Of a stretch of DNA of 52,419 nucleotides, positions 40,299 through 47,928 are shown piece after piece. The translations under genes and the position numbers were made by a program. The stretch comes from Bacteroidota bacterium (lineage in GTDB: Bacteria > Bacteroidota > Bacteroidia > Chitinophagales > Chitinophagaceae): assembly GCA_013285905.1 (NCBI GenBank), contig JABDGU010000013.1, forward strand, positions 1-52,419. Reading direction: 5' to 3'. Every line of letters begins with the position of its first letter. The first letter of the stretch is position 1. The notes under the pieces were generated by a model, which ran no database searches, was not told the DNA's origin, and saw nothing but the letters and a program-made list of their open reading frames with translations.

Positions 40299-42533
40299 TT
40301 ACTTCCCAAACTTATTCTTCAGCATACTCAATGCATCATTCATGCTCGCCGGCTTTTCGGGTTCTTTGGCTTTATTAAATGGTTTGGGCGCTGCCTGTTT
40401 TTCTTTTTTGGCAGGTGCCAGCTGCGTTTGTTTTATGGACAGGGCTATGCGCTTTCTCGCGATGTCTAACTCAGTAACTATTACTGTCACTTTCTGGTTC
40501 AGCTTCAAAGCCTCATTGGGGTCTGTAATATAGGTGTGCGATATTTCAGACACATGCACCAGGCCATCCTGCTTCACGCCTATGTCCACAAAAGCGCCGA
40601 AGCGGGTTATATTGGTAACAATGCCGGGAACTGTCATGCCCACTCGCACATCTTCTATGCTGTATATCTCGGCAAACTCAAATGCCTGTGCTTCAGTGCG
40701 CGGGTCAAGTCCTGGCTTCTTCAACTCATTAATAATGTCCTTCAAAGTATGCTCGCCTAATTGGGGGCCAACATATTTTTTCAGGTCCACCTGTTTCAGC
40801 AAAGTTTCATTGCCTATCAGCGATTTCACATCCACGCCCAGTTCGGCTGCCATCCTGGCCACCACATCATAAGCTTCGGGATGCACCGCGCTCGCATCCA
40901 GCGGATCGTCACCATTTTTTATTCGTAAAAAACCTGCGCATTGCTCGTATGCTTTGCTGCCCAGGCGCGGCACCTTCATCAATTGTTTGCGCGATTTGAA
41001 TTGTCCTATCTCCGTTCGGTAAGCAACGATATTCTCTGCTATACCGGGGCCTATGCCGCTTACATAAGCCAGCAAATGTTTACTCGCTGTGTTCAGGTTC
41101 ACACCCACCGTGTTCACGCAGCTTATCACCGTCTGGTGAAGCCTTTCCTTTAGCCTGAATTGGTTTACATCATGCTGGTACTGGCCCACACCAATGCTCT
41201 TGGGGTCTATCTTCACCAGTTCCGCCAATGGGTCCATCAGGCGGCGGCCTATGCTCACGGCCCCACGCACAGTTATATCCTGCTCCGGAAATTCCTCCCT
41301 CGCCGCTTCCGATGCAGAATACACAGAGGCGCCGTCCTCGTTCACCAGAAATATCGGCAGGCCCAGGTTCAGTTTTTTTATGAACTGCTCTGTTTCCCTG
41401 CCTGCAGTGCCATCGCCTATGGCAAAGGTTTCGGTTTTGTATTCTTTTACTAATGCCCTTATTTTATGTTCTGCATCTATCAATCTTCCCGGCTCATGTA
41501 TATATATAAGCTCTGTCTTTTTAAGCGCACCGCTATCGTCTAAGCATACCACTTTGCATCCGCTTCTGTAGCCGGGGTCAATAGCCAAAATATGCTTGCC
41601 ACCCAGAGGAGAACTTAACAATAGCTGCCTCAAATTCTCTGCAAATACAGTGATCGCTTCTTCGTCTGCTTTTGCTTTCAGCGCAGTCCTGAATTCTGTT
41701 TCCAGGCTGGTATGCAGCAGACGCCTGTAAGCATCTTTTATGGCTTTCTTCACCTGCTCTGCTGCCGTATTGTTGGCCTTTATATATTGCTTCTCCAGCA
41801 ACTGCAAAGCATCTTCTTCAAGCGGCGCGATATTCATTTTCAATACGCCCTCCATAAATCCCCGCATCACGGCCATCATGCGGTGCGATGGTATTTTGGA
41901 TATCGGCTCTGTAAAATCGAAATAGTCTTTGTACTTAATGCCCTCCTGTTCTTTATCGGTCCACACCTTGCTTTGTACAGTGGCTGTGCGCTCAAACAGC
42001 CTGCGTATCTTTCCGCGTGCTTCGGCATCTTCATTCACTATCTCGGCTATAATATCCCTTGCGCCCTGCAAAGCCTCATCAGCGCTTTTTACATTTTCAT
42101 TTATATAAGCACTTGCTTCTGTTGCCGTGTCAAAACTTGTTTGTTCCAGTATTTTTAATGCAAGTGGTTCCAGTCCGTTCTCGCGGGCAGTCTGTGCTTT
42201 TGTTTTTCTTTTGGGTTTGTAGGGCTGGTATATATCCTCCAGCTCTGCAAGGCTGGTGGTCGCATCCAGTTTGGCTTGCAATGCAGCCGTCATCTTGCCC
42301 TGCTCGGTGATGGTGCTCTCAATAAAAGTTTTCCGCTCCGAAAATTGTTTCTGAAATTCCGCTTCTTCTTTTATGGCCATTATCTGCACCTCGTCCAAGG
42401 CACCTGTCTTGTCCTTGCGGTAGCGGGCAATGAAAGGCACTGTTGCATTCTCTGCCAGCAGGTTCAGCACGGCAATTACGTTCTGCTCCTTTATATTCAG
42501 CTTATGCGCTATGTTCTGCGAAAATTCTATCAT
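40299..42533 (-). CDS. tex: Tex-family S1 RNA-binding transcription accessory protein
   Basis: A 744-residue nucleic-acid-binding protein related to Spt6, which supports transcription and toxin gene expression in other bacteria. In order: N-terminal helical HTH part (LNIKEQNVIAVLNLL), a YqgF/RuvC-like domain (KHILAIDPGYRSGCKVV, about 320-440), tandem helix-hairpin-helix (YVSGIGPGIAENIVAYR, about 490), and a C-terminal S1 domain (VGMTVPGIVTNITRFGAFVD, about 640-710) with a short basic tail. A variant -7 (TACATTCG) lies upstream at 42555-42562 on the minus strand. Single gene. Confidence 0.95.
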   Translation of the reverse strand: MIEFSQNIAHKLNIKEQNVIAVLNLLAENATVPFIARYRKDKTGALDEVQIMAIKEEAEFQKQFSERKTFIESTITEQGKMTAALQAKLDATTSLAELEDIYQPYKPKRKTKAQTARENGLEPLALKILEQTSFDTATEASAYINENVKSADEALQGARDIIAEIVNEDAEARGKIRRLFERTATVQSKVWTDKEQEGIKYKDYFDFTEPISKIPSHRMMAVMRGFMEGVLKMNIAPLEEDALQLLEKQYIKANNTAAEQVKKAIKDAYRRLLHTSLETEFRTALKAKADEEAITVFAENLRQLLLSSPLGGKHILAIDPGYRSGCKVVCLDDSGALKKTELIYIHEPGRLIDAEHKIRALVKEYKTETFAIGDGTAGRETEQFIKKLNLGLPIFLVNEDGASVYSASEAAREEFPEQDITVRGAVSIGRRLMDPLAELVKIDPKSIGVGQYQHDVNQFRLKERLHQTVISCVNTVGVNLNTASKHLLAYVSGIGPGIAENIVAYRTEIGQFKSRKQLMKVPRLGSKAYEQCAGFLRIKNGDDPLDASAVHPEAYDVVARMAAELGVDVKSLIGNETLLKQVDLKKYVGPQLGEHTLKDIINELKKPGLDPRTEAQAFEFAEIYSIEDVRVGMTVPGIVTNITRFGAFVDIGVKQDGLVHVSEISHTYITDPNEALKLNQKVTVIVTELDIARKRIALSIKQTQLAPAKKEKQAAPKPFNKAKEPEKPASMNDALSMLKNKFGK

Positions 42534-42641
42534 GTCTTATACTTATTCGGGCTGCGAATGTAAGAAATTAATTTGCGGTGATTTATTGTGTTAGTTTGAT
42601 TGTTTTTATAGATATTAGCCTAAGGTTAGAAAGGATTTTCA

Positions 42642-42899
42642 ATGAAATTCGATTTTTCAAAACATGCTTTGGAGCAGATGGATCTTAGACAAATCGGCAA
42701 AGCTGTTGTCCGAAAGATATTGAACGATCCGGGGCAAGTACTTGAAGAAAATGGTAAAAGAATCTATCAATCCATTGTTACAACAAGGGGTAAAGAGTAT
42801 TTAATCCGTATCTTTGTTAATTATCATAAAGACCCAAATTTGGTAATTACGGTATACAAAACATCAAAAATCAGCAAATATTATGAAGGTGAAATATGA
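42642..42899 (+). CDS. DUF4258 protein, toxin-like partner
   Basis: An 85-residue protein with the DUF4258 pattern: SKHALEQMDLRQIGKAVVRK (His and polar residues early, as in RelE/HigB-like or RNase-type folds) followed by GKRIYQSIVTTRGKEYLIRIFVN and VITVYKTSKISKYYEG. Overlaps the next gene by 17 bp. This family with a DUF2283 partner is often described as a toxin-antitoxin-like pair; toxicity here is inferred only. Confidence 0.75.
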   Translation: MKFDFSKHALEQMDLRQIGKAVVRKILNDPGQVLEENGKRIYQSIVTTRGKEYLIRIFVNYHKDPNLVITVYKTSKISKYYEGEI

Positions 42900-43077
42900 C
42901 AAGGATGTAGATATTCTATACATAGTTCTCAGTGATAATAAAATTGCTGAGAGTGATGAAGAAAAGCCCGGCGTAATTCTTGATTATGATAAAACAGGTT
43001 CTATTGTTGGTATCGAAATTTTAGATGCGTCCAAGAAAATGAAAAATCCTACCAAAGTAGAATACGAGGTGGCTTAA
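42883..43077 (+). CDS. DUF2283 protein, antitoxin-like partner
   Basis: A 64-residue protein matching DUF2283: MKVKYDKDVDILYIVLSD, SDEEKPGVILDYDKTGSIVG, IEILDASKKM. Small acidic beta proteins of this family are usually encoded directly after a DUF4258 gene, as here, where the two overlap by 17 bp (42883-42899), implying translational coupling. Confidence 0.8.
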   Translation: MKVKYDKDVDILYIVLSDNKIAESDEEKPGVILDYDKTGSIVGIEILDASKKMKNPTKVEYEVA

Positions 43078-43089
43078 TATTCCATTTCG

Positions 43090-43296
43090 TTATCTCAAAT
43101 ACTTGGCAAAAGCACTATTTTTCTTTTTGACTATAACATATTTTATCTCTTCATTTTCTTTTAAAGCTGCTATCCTTGTCTTGCTGTTTTGATCTGTGTA
43201 GTAGGCAAGTGTTTGTTCCAGCATTTCCAATGTTTGCTCGTCATTGATGCCGTTAATCTTTTGCACCAGCTTGGTTCGCCGCTCGTTCAAACTCAT
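43090..43296 (-). CDS. Antitoxin-like small protein without a visible toxin
   Basis: A 68-residue protein whose start (MSLNERRTKLVQKINGINDE QTLEMLEQTL as a broken motif) resembles the helical N-terminus of small type II antitoxin-like proteins of Bacteroidota, with a basic, lysine-rich tail instead of the usual acidic one. No toxin gene lies next to it; the downstream neighbour is convergent, 12 bp away. It may be an orphan or belong to a decayed pair. Confidence 0.5.
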   Translation of the reverse strand: MSLNERRTKLVQKINGINDEQTLEMLEQTLAYYTDQNSKTRIAALKENEEIKYVIVKKKNSAFAKYLR

Positions 43297-43441
43297 AAAA
43301 TAGTATTTGTATAAAGTTAAAGAATTCTATCAAGCATTATTCTGCAAATTCTAAAATTCTGGAAATCCTGAGTCAGACATTTTCGCGTCTTCCTTCAAGC
43401 ACGTGCTCACACTCGAGTATCACAATTATACGTTAGCTTCA

Positions 43442-43804
43442 TTAATCTTTAAATTCTCCAAACCTCATTACTCCATTTCTATCAAACTCTATTACTTTTT
43501 TAAAATTAGTGTCCCAAATTAAAAAACTGACCCTTCCTAAAATACTTTCTATAGCCTTCCCAATGTATTTCTTTGATATTTCTATAGATTCATTTCTTGT
43601 ATGTGCTATATAAAGATTATCACTGTCGAAATGTTCATTGATTTTTTTAATTATTGAATCTCTATTCATTTCATCACCATTTCCAATATAAACCCATGCC
43701 CCGTTTTCGCGGGTATTGTTCATCCATTCAACTTTATTTTGATTACGGTGGCTTACTATATATATTAAACGAGATTCCAAATCGGTAATGTTTTGTTGCA
43801 GCAA
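43442..43804 (-). CDS. Protein of unknown function
   Basis: A 120-residue soluble protein, AT-rich codon use relative to its neighbours. Visible elements: RLIYIVSHRNQNKVEWM, the segment INEHFDSDNLYIAHTRNES, and a final strand VSFLIWDTNFKKVIEFDR. No family recognised. The codon bias and position beside toxin-like genes are consistent with recent acquisition. Start ATG 43804. Confidence 0.5.
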   Translation of the reverse strand: MLQQNITDLESRLIYIVSHRNQNKVEWMNNTRENGAWVYIGNGDEMNRDSIIKKINEHFDSDNLYIAHTRNESIEISKKYIGKAIESILGRVSFLIWDTNFKKVIEFDRNGVMRFGEFKD

Positions 43805-43855
43805 AAAGCTATACCAAAGTAATCTTAATATTTAAGAATTTGAAAATTTCGTCCT

Positions 43856-43885
43856 GCGCGAGTCTTCTCCTTCAGGGACTCGCGC
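43856..43885. repeat. GCGCGAGTC inverted repeat
   Basis: Arms GCGCGAGTC and GACTCGCGC around a 12-base loop, between the unknown gene and DUF3037. No T run, so not a clear terminator. Confidence 0.5.
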
Positions 43886-43906
43886 ATACTCGCCTAGGGC
43901 AATATA

Positions 43907-44290
43907 TTACAGCACCAACTGCTCATACAATTCCGTAAGTTTCCCTGCAGGGTCTTCATTTAGCCCTGTATGCACTTTTGATATCTGTACTATAGTGCTG
44001 CGGTTTGCAGAAAGCCAGCGGAAGCGCTCTGCTATAGGTAAGGCAGCAATAGCGCCCGCTTCTTTATCGCCTTTGCATATACTTTCAAAAGACTCCAGGT
44101 ATTTCTGTGTTTCTTTAATATCTACATCGCCGAAAAAAGCACGCAGGCGTTTTTTGTCCAGGCTAAATTTCACGTCCAGGAATTTCTGGCCGGCAGCATA
44201 TAGCACAACGCCAACGTTCAGGAATTCCTCACGCTCCACCCTGGGCACCAGGCGAATTACCGCGTACTCATACGACTTCTTTTCTTGCAT
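43907..44290 (-). CDS. DUF3037 protein, partner of the HipA-like kinase
   Basis: A 127-residue protein of DUF3037: SYEYAVIRLVPRVEREEFLN, FLDVKFSLDKKRLRAFFGDVD, then a helical part ending LTELYEQLVL. Its start overlaps the 3' end of the kinase gene by 23 bp (44268-44290), so the two are translated together. Function unknown; the repeated association with HipA-like kinases across bacteria suggests a partner or substrate, which I infer from memory of genome contexts. Confidence 0.8.
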   Translation of the reverse strand: MQEKKSYEYAVIRLVPRVEREEFLNVGVVLYAAGQKFLDVKFSLDKKRLRAFFGDVDIKETQKYLESFESICKGDKEAGAIAALPIAERFRWLSANRSTIVQISKVHTGLNEDPAGKLTELYEQLVL

Positions 44291-45068
44291 GCTTTACCTC
44301 TTTTATAAACAATTTTGCATTCTGTATGCGGCTTACAAGATAGGTCTCGTATGCCAGCCTGTTCTCTGCCGCTGTGGCGAAAGGGCTGTCTTCTTCCAGC
44401 CATTCGTCGGGTATCTGTTTCAGAATATTCTGTATCACTTCTCTTGTCAGTATCTCACGGCTTTTTTTGTTCACCTTATCAAGCATGCTTGCCTTTCGTA
44501 TCAGCACATGGTTCTTTATCATGCTAAATGGCCTCAGGGCTTGTTCGGCAGGCGGCAGGTCCCATTTATAATGAAAGTAAAGAGAGGCGCCGTGGTCTAT
44601 AAGCCACAGCCCGCGTTCCCATATCAGCATATTGGTATTGCGGGCAGTTCGGTCTATATTAGTGATCAGGCTGTCAAGCCAAACTATCTGGCTGGCCAGT
44701 TCATGGCCTATCTCCTTTACATTCGGGTCAAAGCTGATAGAGCAGGGCAGGTAACGCAGGGCTATATTAAGGCCCACGCTGGCTTTAAACTGGGCTTGTA
44801 TATCCTCATCGGGTTCCATGCGGCCATACGCCTCATCCAGTTGTGCAAATACCAGCTCCGGTACATTAAGGCCAAGCGCGCGTGCTATCTCACCACCTAT
44901 CAATTCAGCTATCAGCACTTTAGGGCCTTGCGCAGCACCACGAAACTTGATAACATATTTTTCGCCATCGTCTGCTTCTATAAGGCCGGGCTTTGAGCCC
45001 CCCTCGTTCAGAGGCAAAATATAGCGGTCCACACGTACGGTCCTGAGTTGTGGCACTGTATAAAGCAT
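44268..45068 (-). CDS. HipA-like (HipA_2) serine/threonine kinase-fold protein
   Basis: A 266-residue protein of the compact HipA-like family without a HipB-type helix-turn-helix partner. Kinase landmarks are visible: ATP-lysine strand KYVIKF (about 38-43), helix-alphaC acidic ELIGGEIARAL, catalytic loop LITNIDRTARNTNML with Asp and Asn (about 137-151), and the metal-binding DHG (LIDHGASLYFHY, in place of DFG). Start ATG 45068 is set by a perfect -7 element 17 bp upstream; a longer in-frame start at 45191 lies before it. DUF3037 overlaps the 3' end. A kinase that modifies a translation factor is plausible by analogy to HipA, not shown. Confidence 0.78.
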   Translation of the reverse strand: MLYTVPQLRTVRVDRYILPLNEGGSKPGLIEADDGEKYVIKFRGAAQGPKVLIAELIGGEIARALGLNVPELVFAQLDEAYGRMEPDEDIQAQFKASVGLNIALRYLPCSISFDPNVKEIGHELASQIVWLDSLITNIDRTARNTNMLIWERGLWLIDHGASLYFHYKWDLPPAEQALRPFSMIKNHVLIRKASMLDKVNKKSREILTREVIQNILKQIPDEWLEEDSPFATAAENRLAYETYLVSRIQNAKLFIKEVKHARKEVV

Positions 45069-45085
45069 TTTTACATTTATTTGTA

Positions 45086-45093
45086 CAAAAATA
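45086..45093 (-). promoter_or_regulatory. -7 promoter element of the HipA-like kinase operon
   Basis: Reads TATTTTTG on the minus strand, a perfect TAnnTTTG, 17 bp before ATG 45068. Confidence 0.6.
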
Positions 45094-45229
45094 GAATAAT
45101 ATGCCTGGGTTTTATGAGGGCCAGTAAGTTTATCCTTGCATCCTATGAGGGCCTCTTCCATCAATGACCTGCGCATACCCGTGCAGGGCAAAAGAACTGA
45201 AACTTTATCATATTGTCTTTATAAAATTA

Positions 45230-45370
45230 TTGCCGCCTTGTTGCCTTTTGTTGCCGGGTAGGTTGCCGTTGATATGGGTTTTTAATAGTGTTTATTTGAT
45301 TGGTTTTTAACTGTTTATAATTTTTAATAGAGCTAAAGTTGCCGTTTTGCCTGTTCCGCTATATTTGCCG
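45230..45370. repeat. Cluster of TTGCC(G) direct repeats
   Basis: TTGCC begins at 45230, 45241, 45251, 45263, 45339, 45347 and 45365. The first four are spaced 11, 10 and 12 bp, close to one turn of the DNA helix, so a protein could contact one face. Confidence 0.5.
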
Positions 45371-45476
45371 CTTTTGTTAATGGAATAATATGTTGTATCG
45401 TCCTGATATTGGGTTGTGTTTGCTAATAAATTAAGGCTTATTTTTTGAGAATAGGATGGGTAGGTGTGAGCATTTT

Positions 45477-45540
45477 ATGAGCAAAATACTGCTCATATAT
45501 TTCCCAAAAGTTCCCATACTTTCCCATATTTTCACATCAA
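45477..45540. repeat. Inverted repeat plus four 10-bp tandem repeats
   Basis: ATGAGCA-AAATAC-TGCTCAT (45477-45496) is followed by TTCCCAAAAG, TTCCCATACT, TTCCCATATT and TTCACATCAA, each exactly 10 bp from 45501 to 45540. The exact period looks like iterons or a cooperative operator. Confidence 0.6.
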
Positions 45541-45874
45541 AAAATAATATGTGAATTTGGTGGTATTGATTTTCAATGGCTTAGGTGGTATAATCCACAT
45601 TGTGTTTCCCATTGCCCCCCAAACCCGGTTTCCCAAACGTCGTAAAGGACAAATTTTCAATTAACTGAAAACGGTTTGTGGTTTATAAAAAACAGTAAGC
45701 CGAGTTAAAAAACACATAAAGATACTATTGCGAAAAACGCGTTTCCAAATTTATTTTTGGGAGTGGCTGTGGGTAAGGAAAGTATTTTGTTAATGGGCTG
45801 TAATGTAGGACAGTGGCTGTTTCCGCAAGAGGAGGCTTGCAGTATTTTAGGACGAAGGGAGAGAATAATTTTGA

Positions 45875-46821
45875 TTATTTATTTATATAGGTATAGGTTT
45901 GAATCTTGGCATCTTTTCCAAATGGTTTTCCATTAATGATGGGTATTATTATTGTGTCATTTTTAGGGTAAGCGTTACATTCAAAAACAACTTTGAGTGA
46001 TATATTATTGATTTGACTTTTACTATGAATTTTGTTAAGAGACCAAAGAGTATATTCATTATTATCTTGTCTAAATTTGTCGTTACTATCCGAAGAAAAA
46101 ATAAAAATATCCGGGACTCTATATTCGCAGTCAAAAGGCAATGTTTTGGTTTTACTTATTTTGATTTGGTATTTATCAATATTATTAAAGGAATAGAAGA
46201 CAGTCCCCATAAATGAACTGTCATCATCATTATCTTTATAAGAAGCAAAAAAGTTAATTTCAGAGTTAGGAATACTGGCCTTAATGATTTTTACATCACC
46301 TTTGATAATTAAGTCGCTCCGAAAATCATATACTGCAAATGCATCATCACCACCACAACAACCATATTTTACTGTTTTAAAATGGTCGTTCTCGAAAGAA
46401 AGGTTATCACATTCTTTTTTAATCAATAAGGGCTTATGGTGGGGGCCCTTAAAGGTGTTATTTCAACTTTTATGTTTTTTTCATCTGTTTCACCTCCTTG
46501 ATATTTAGTAGTAAATGTTGTGAATTTTGCGATATAGTATTCTCCTTCATCTCTATCTAAAGCCAAAGGGACATCATTAAAAATTTTTCCAAAAGGATTT
46601 CTTATATAGAAAAGCATTTCATAATGTATCTCAGTTGATTTGTAGTACCACCCTACATTTTCTCCTTTCCCATCTTTGAAGATTCGAATTGTAGACTGAC
46701 CCTTATCGGTAAAAATAATTTGATTCGTATCATTAGAATTAATAGGCTTTTTAAATTGAGATTTAGCATCAATACTTATTAATTGAACTGTAAAGAAAAT
46801 AAGGACAAATCGAAATCCCAT
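45875..46821 (-). pseudogene. Secreted protein gene split by a one-base frameshift
   Basis: Two frames lie end to end on the minus strand. The 5' part (46821-46423) encodes a signal peptide (MGFRFVLIFFTVQLIS) and about 117 residues, then stops. The 3' part (to 45875, about 180 residues, with the motif YGCCGGDDAFAVYDFRSD) has no ATG at its beginning, only a TTG that overlaps the stop. At the GGGCCCCC tract (46441-46448) a -1 shift joins them into one sensible reading (ITPLRGPHHKPLLIKKECDN), so one base seems to have been lost. Cause may be a real mutation or a sequencing error in the homopolymer. Family unknown. The 46822-47049 gap shows nothing. Confidence 0.55.
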
Positions 46822-47049
46822 ATTGTATATAGTTAAACTTAAAAATAGACAATTTACATTTGACATGAAAAATATTTTTACTTCAAGGCAATTGTGAATT
46901 TTTTAATCTTCATAAGGTTTATCAAAAAAAACGGGCCACAATTTTTGACAAATGCATTAACTAAGGAAAAATCCAGAATCTGAAACGAATATCCTTTCTT
47001 CCTAACTTTACCATCTGATCGCGCACTCACGATTTACGACTTACAACTT

Positions 47050-47538
47050 ATGGCTAAAGACTCGCACTTCACCCGCATGATCCAACTCGTCAACTCCTTC
47101 TTCAATGTGAAGAACGACCCCGAGCAACTGGACGTGAATGAGAAAGTAATTGAAAGATTAAGAGAGATACACCCGGCTACCATGTCGGAATATGTGGAAG
47201 GTGATGGCCCCGTGGTTTGGATATTGCTCATACCTACCACTTATGATGTGATGGAGCGGTTTATAAAAGGAACCATCTCTGAAAAGCAATTGTACGAAGA
47301 GACAAGACCCGGGCAGGTATATGAGGCGATCTACCTTTGCTCGGCATCGGTGCTGGAAGAATACCGGCGCAAGGGCCTGGCAGGCAAAGTTGCCCTTGAA
47401 GCCATACAGAAAATAAGGAAAGACCATCCCATCAAGGCACTCTATTACTGGCCCTTCAGCGATGAAGGCAAAACCCTTGCCACATTCTTATCAAAGACCC
47501 TCGGCCTGCCCCTTTACGAAAGAAAGGGCGGTCATTAG
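47050..47538 (+). CDS. GNAT-like acetyltransferase, unknown acceptor
   Basis: A 162-residue protein with a GNAT-type pattern: VYEAIYLCSASVLEEYRRKG (acetyl-CoA strand and helix, about 100-119), LAGKVALEAIQKIRKD, and ALYYWPFSDEG. The N-terminal third (FTRMIQLVNSFFNVKNDP, then a segment rich in Met/Asp) does not match a known subfamily. Start ATG 47050 directly follows AACTT without a Shine-Dalgarno site, as elsewhere here. Stands alone. Confidence 0.6.
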   Translation: MAKDSHFTRMIQLVNSFFNVKNDPEQLDVNEKVIERLREIHPATMSEYVEGDGPVVWILLIPTTYDVMERFIKGTISEKQLYEETRPGQVYEAIYLCSASVLEEYRRKGLAGKVALEAIQKIRKDHPIKALYYWPFSDEGKTLATFLSKTLGLPLYERKGGH

Positions 47539-47576
47539 CGATATAAGACAACACTGCAATTGCATTTTTTGAAATA

Positions 47577-47714
47577 GCCCCGACCTTCAGGTCGGGGTAA
47601 TGATAGTAAAAAATTATTGGCTTTAGCCGAAACTATTTTAAAAGCATATTTCTGACATATTGTTTGGCTGAAGCCATTTATATTATTTTCTATCCCCGAC
47701 CTGAAGGTCGGGGC
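47577..47714. repeat. Two inverted copies of the family B repeat (REPIN-like)
   Basis: Copy 2 (47577-47628): CCCCGACCT-TC-AGGTCGGGG then, after 21 bases, GGCTTTAGCC. Copy 3 (47666-47714) is the mirror: GGCTGAAGCC, 18 bases, then CCCCGACCT-GA-AGGTCGGGG. Both parts are hairpins, and the pair faces inward over about 40 bp of A/T-rich DNA. A single copy lies at 33174. The 390-bp gap from 47539 to 47928 holds only this and a partial family A repeat. Confidence 0.75.
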
Positions 47715-47757
47715 AACTATTGAAGCATTGGTCAGGTGCCCAACACCGGCAGGTTTT

Positions 47758-47835
47758 TTCTGCGAGTATCCGCTATAAAATATTTTACCCGGACACAGCA
47801 TGTCAGCGTTTTCAGCGCGTTTCTGCGGGAAAAAT
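47758..47835. repeat. Partial family A repeat
   Basis: TTCTGCGAGTATCCGC at 47758-47773 matches the 3' half of the family A unit at 22542; a second CTGCGGGAAAAA piece follows at about 47822. Confidence 0.45.
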
Positions 47836-47928
47836 TTTTAGCGCCTCACCGTAAAATTGAATAATAATCCAAATTGTTTTAATTTACTGGAATATTAGTT
47901 TGGTAACATTAAGATAATACAGGACAAG

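Larger units (their letters stand above)
45094..45874. other. Gene-free region with phased direct repeats and inverted repeats
   Basis: About 780 bp without a supportable gene. It holds seven TTGCC/TTGCCG units in 140 bp (45230-45370, the first four spaced 10-12 bp), an inverted repeat ATGAGCA/TGCTCAT (45477-45496), four exact 10-bp repeats (45501-45540), two further TTCCCA units near 45606 and 45630, and an inverted repeat TTTTCA/TGAAAA (45654-45671). See separate entries. Tiny open frames of under 40 codons occur but lack support. Confidence 0.6.

Noticed and set aside
43995-44996. 333-codon frame on the + strand over the HipA-like/DUF3037 genes
   Set aside because: Antisense to two genes with recognisable families and its composition (Tyr/Cys/His rich) is unlike a real protein.
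45442-45531. 29-codon frame (minus) starting MGKYGNFWEIYEQ
   Set aside because: It coincides with the 10-bp repeats, which themselves create the apparent codons; too short and unsupported.
45094-45874. Replication origin of a plasmid
   Set aside because: Phased repeats look iteron-like, but no Rep gene, AT-rich unwinding element or partition genes are nearby. Kept as a repeat region only.
46441-46448. Programmed -1 frameshift at the G5C3 tract
   Set aside because: The tract does not give a good X-XXY-YYZ slippery heptamer in the zero frame, and no downstream structure is evident. A one-base loss or error is simpler.
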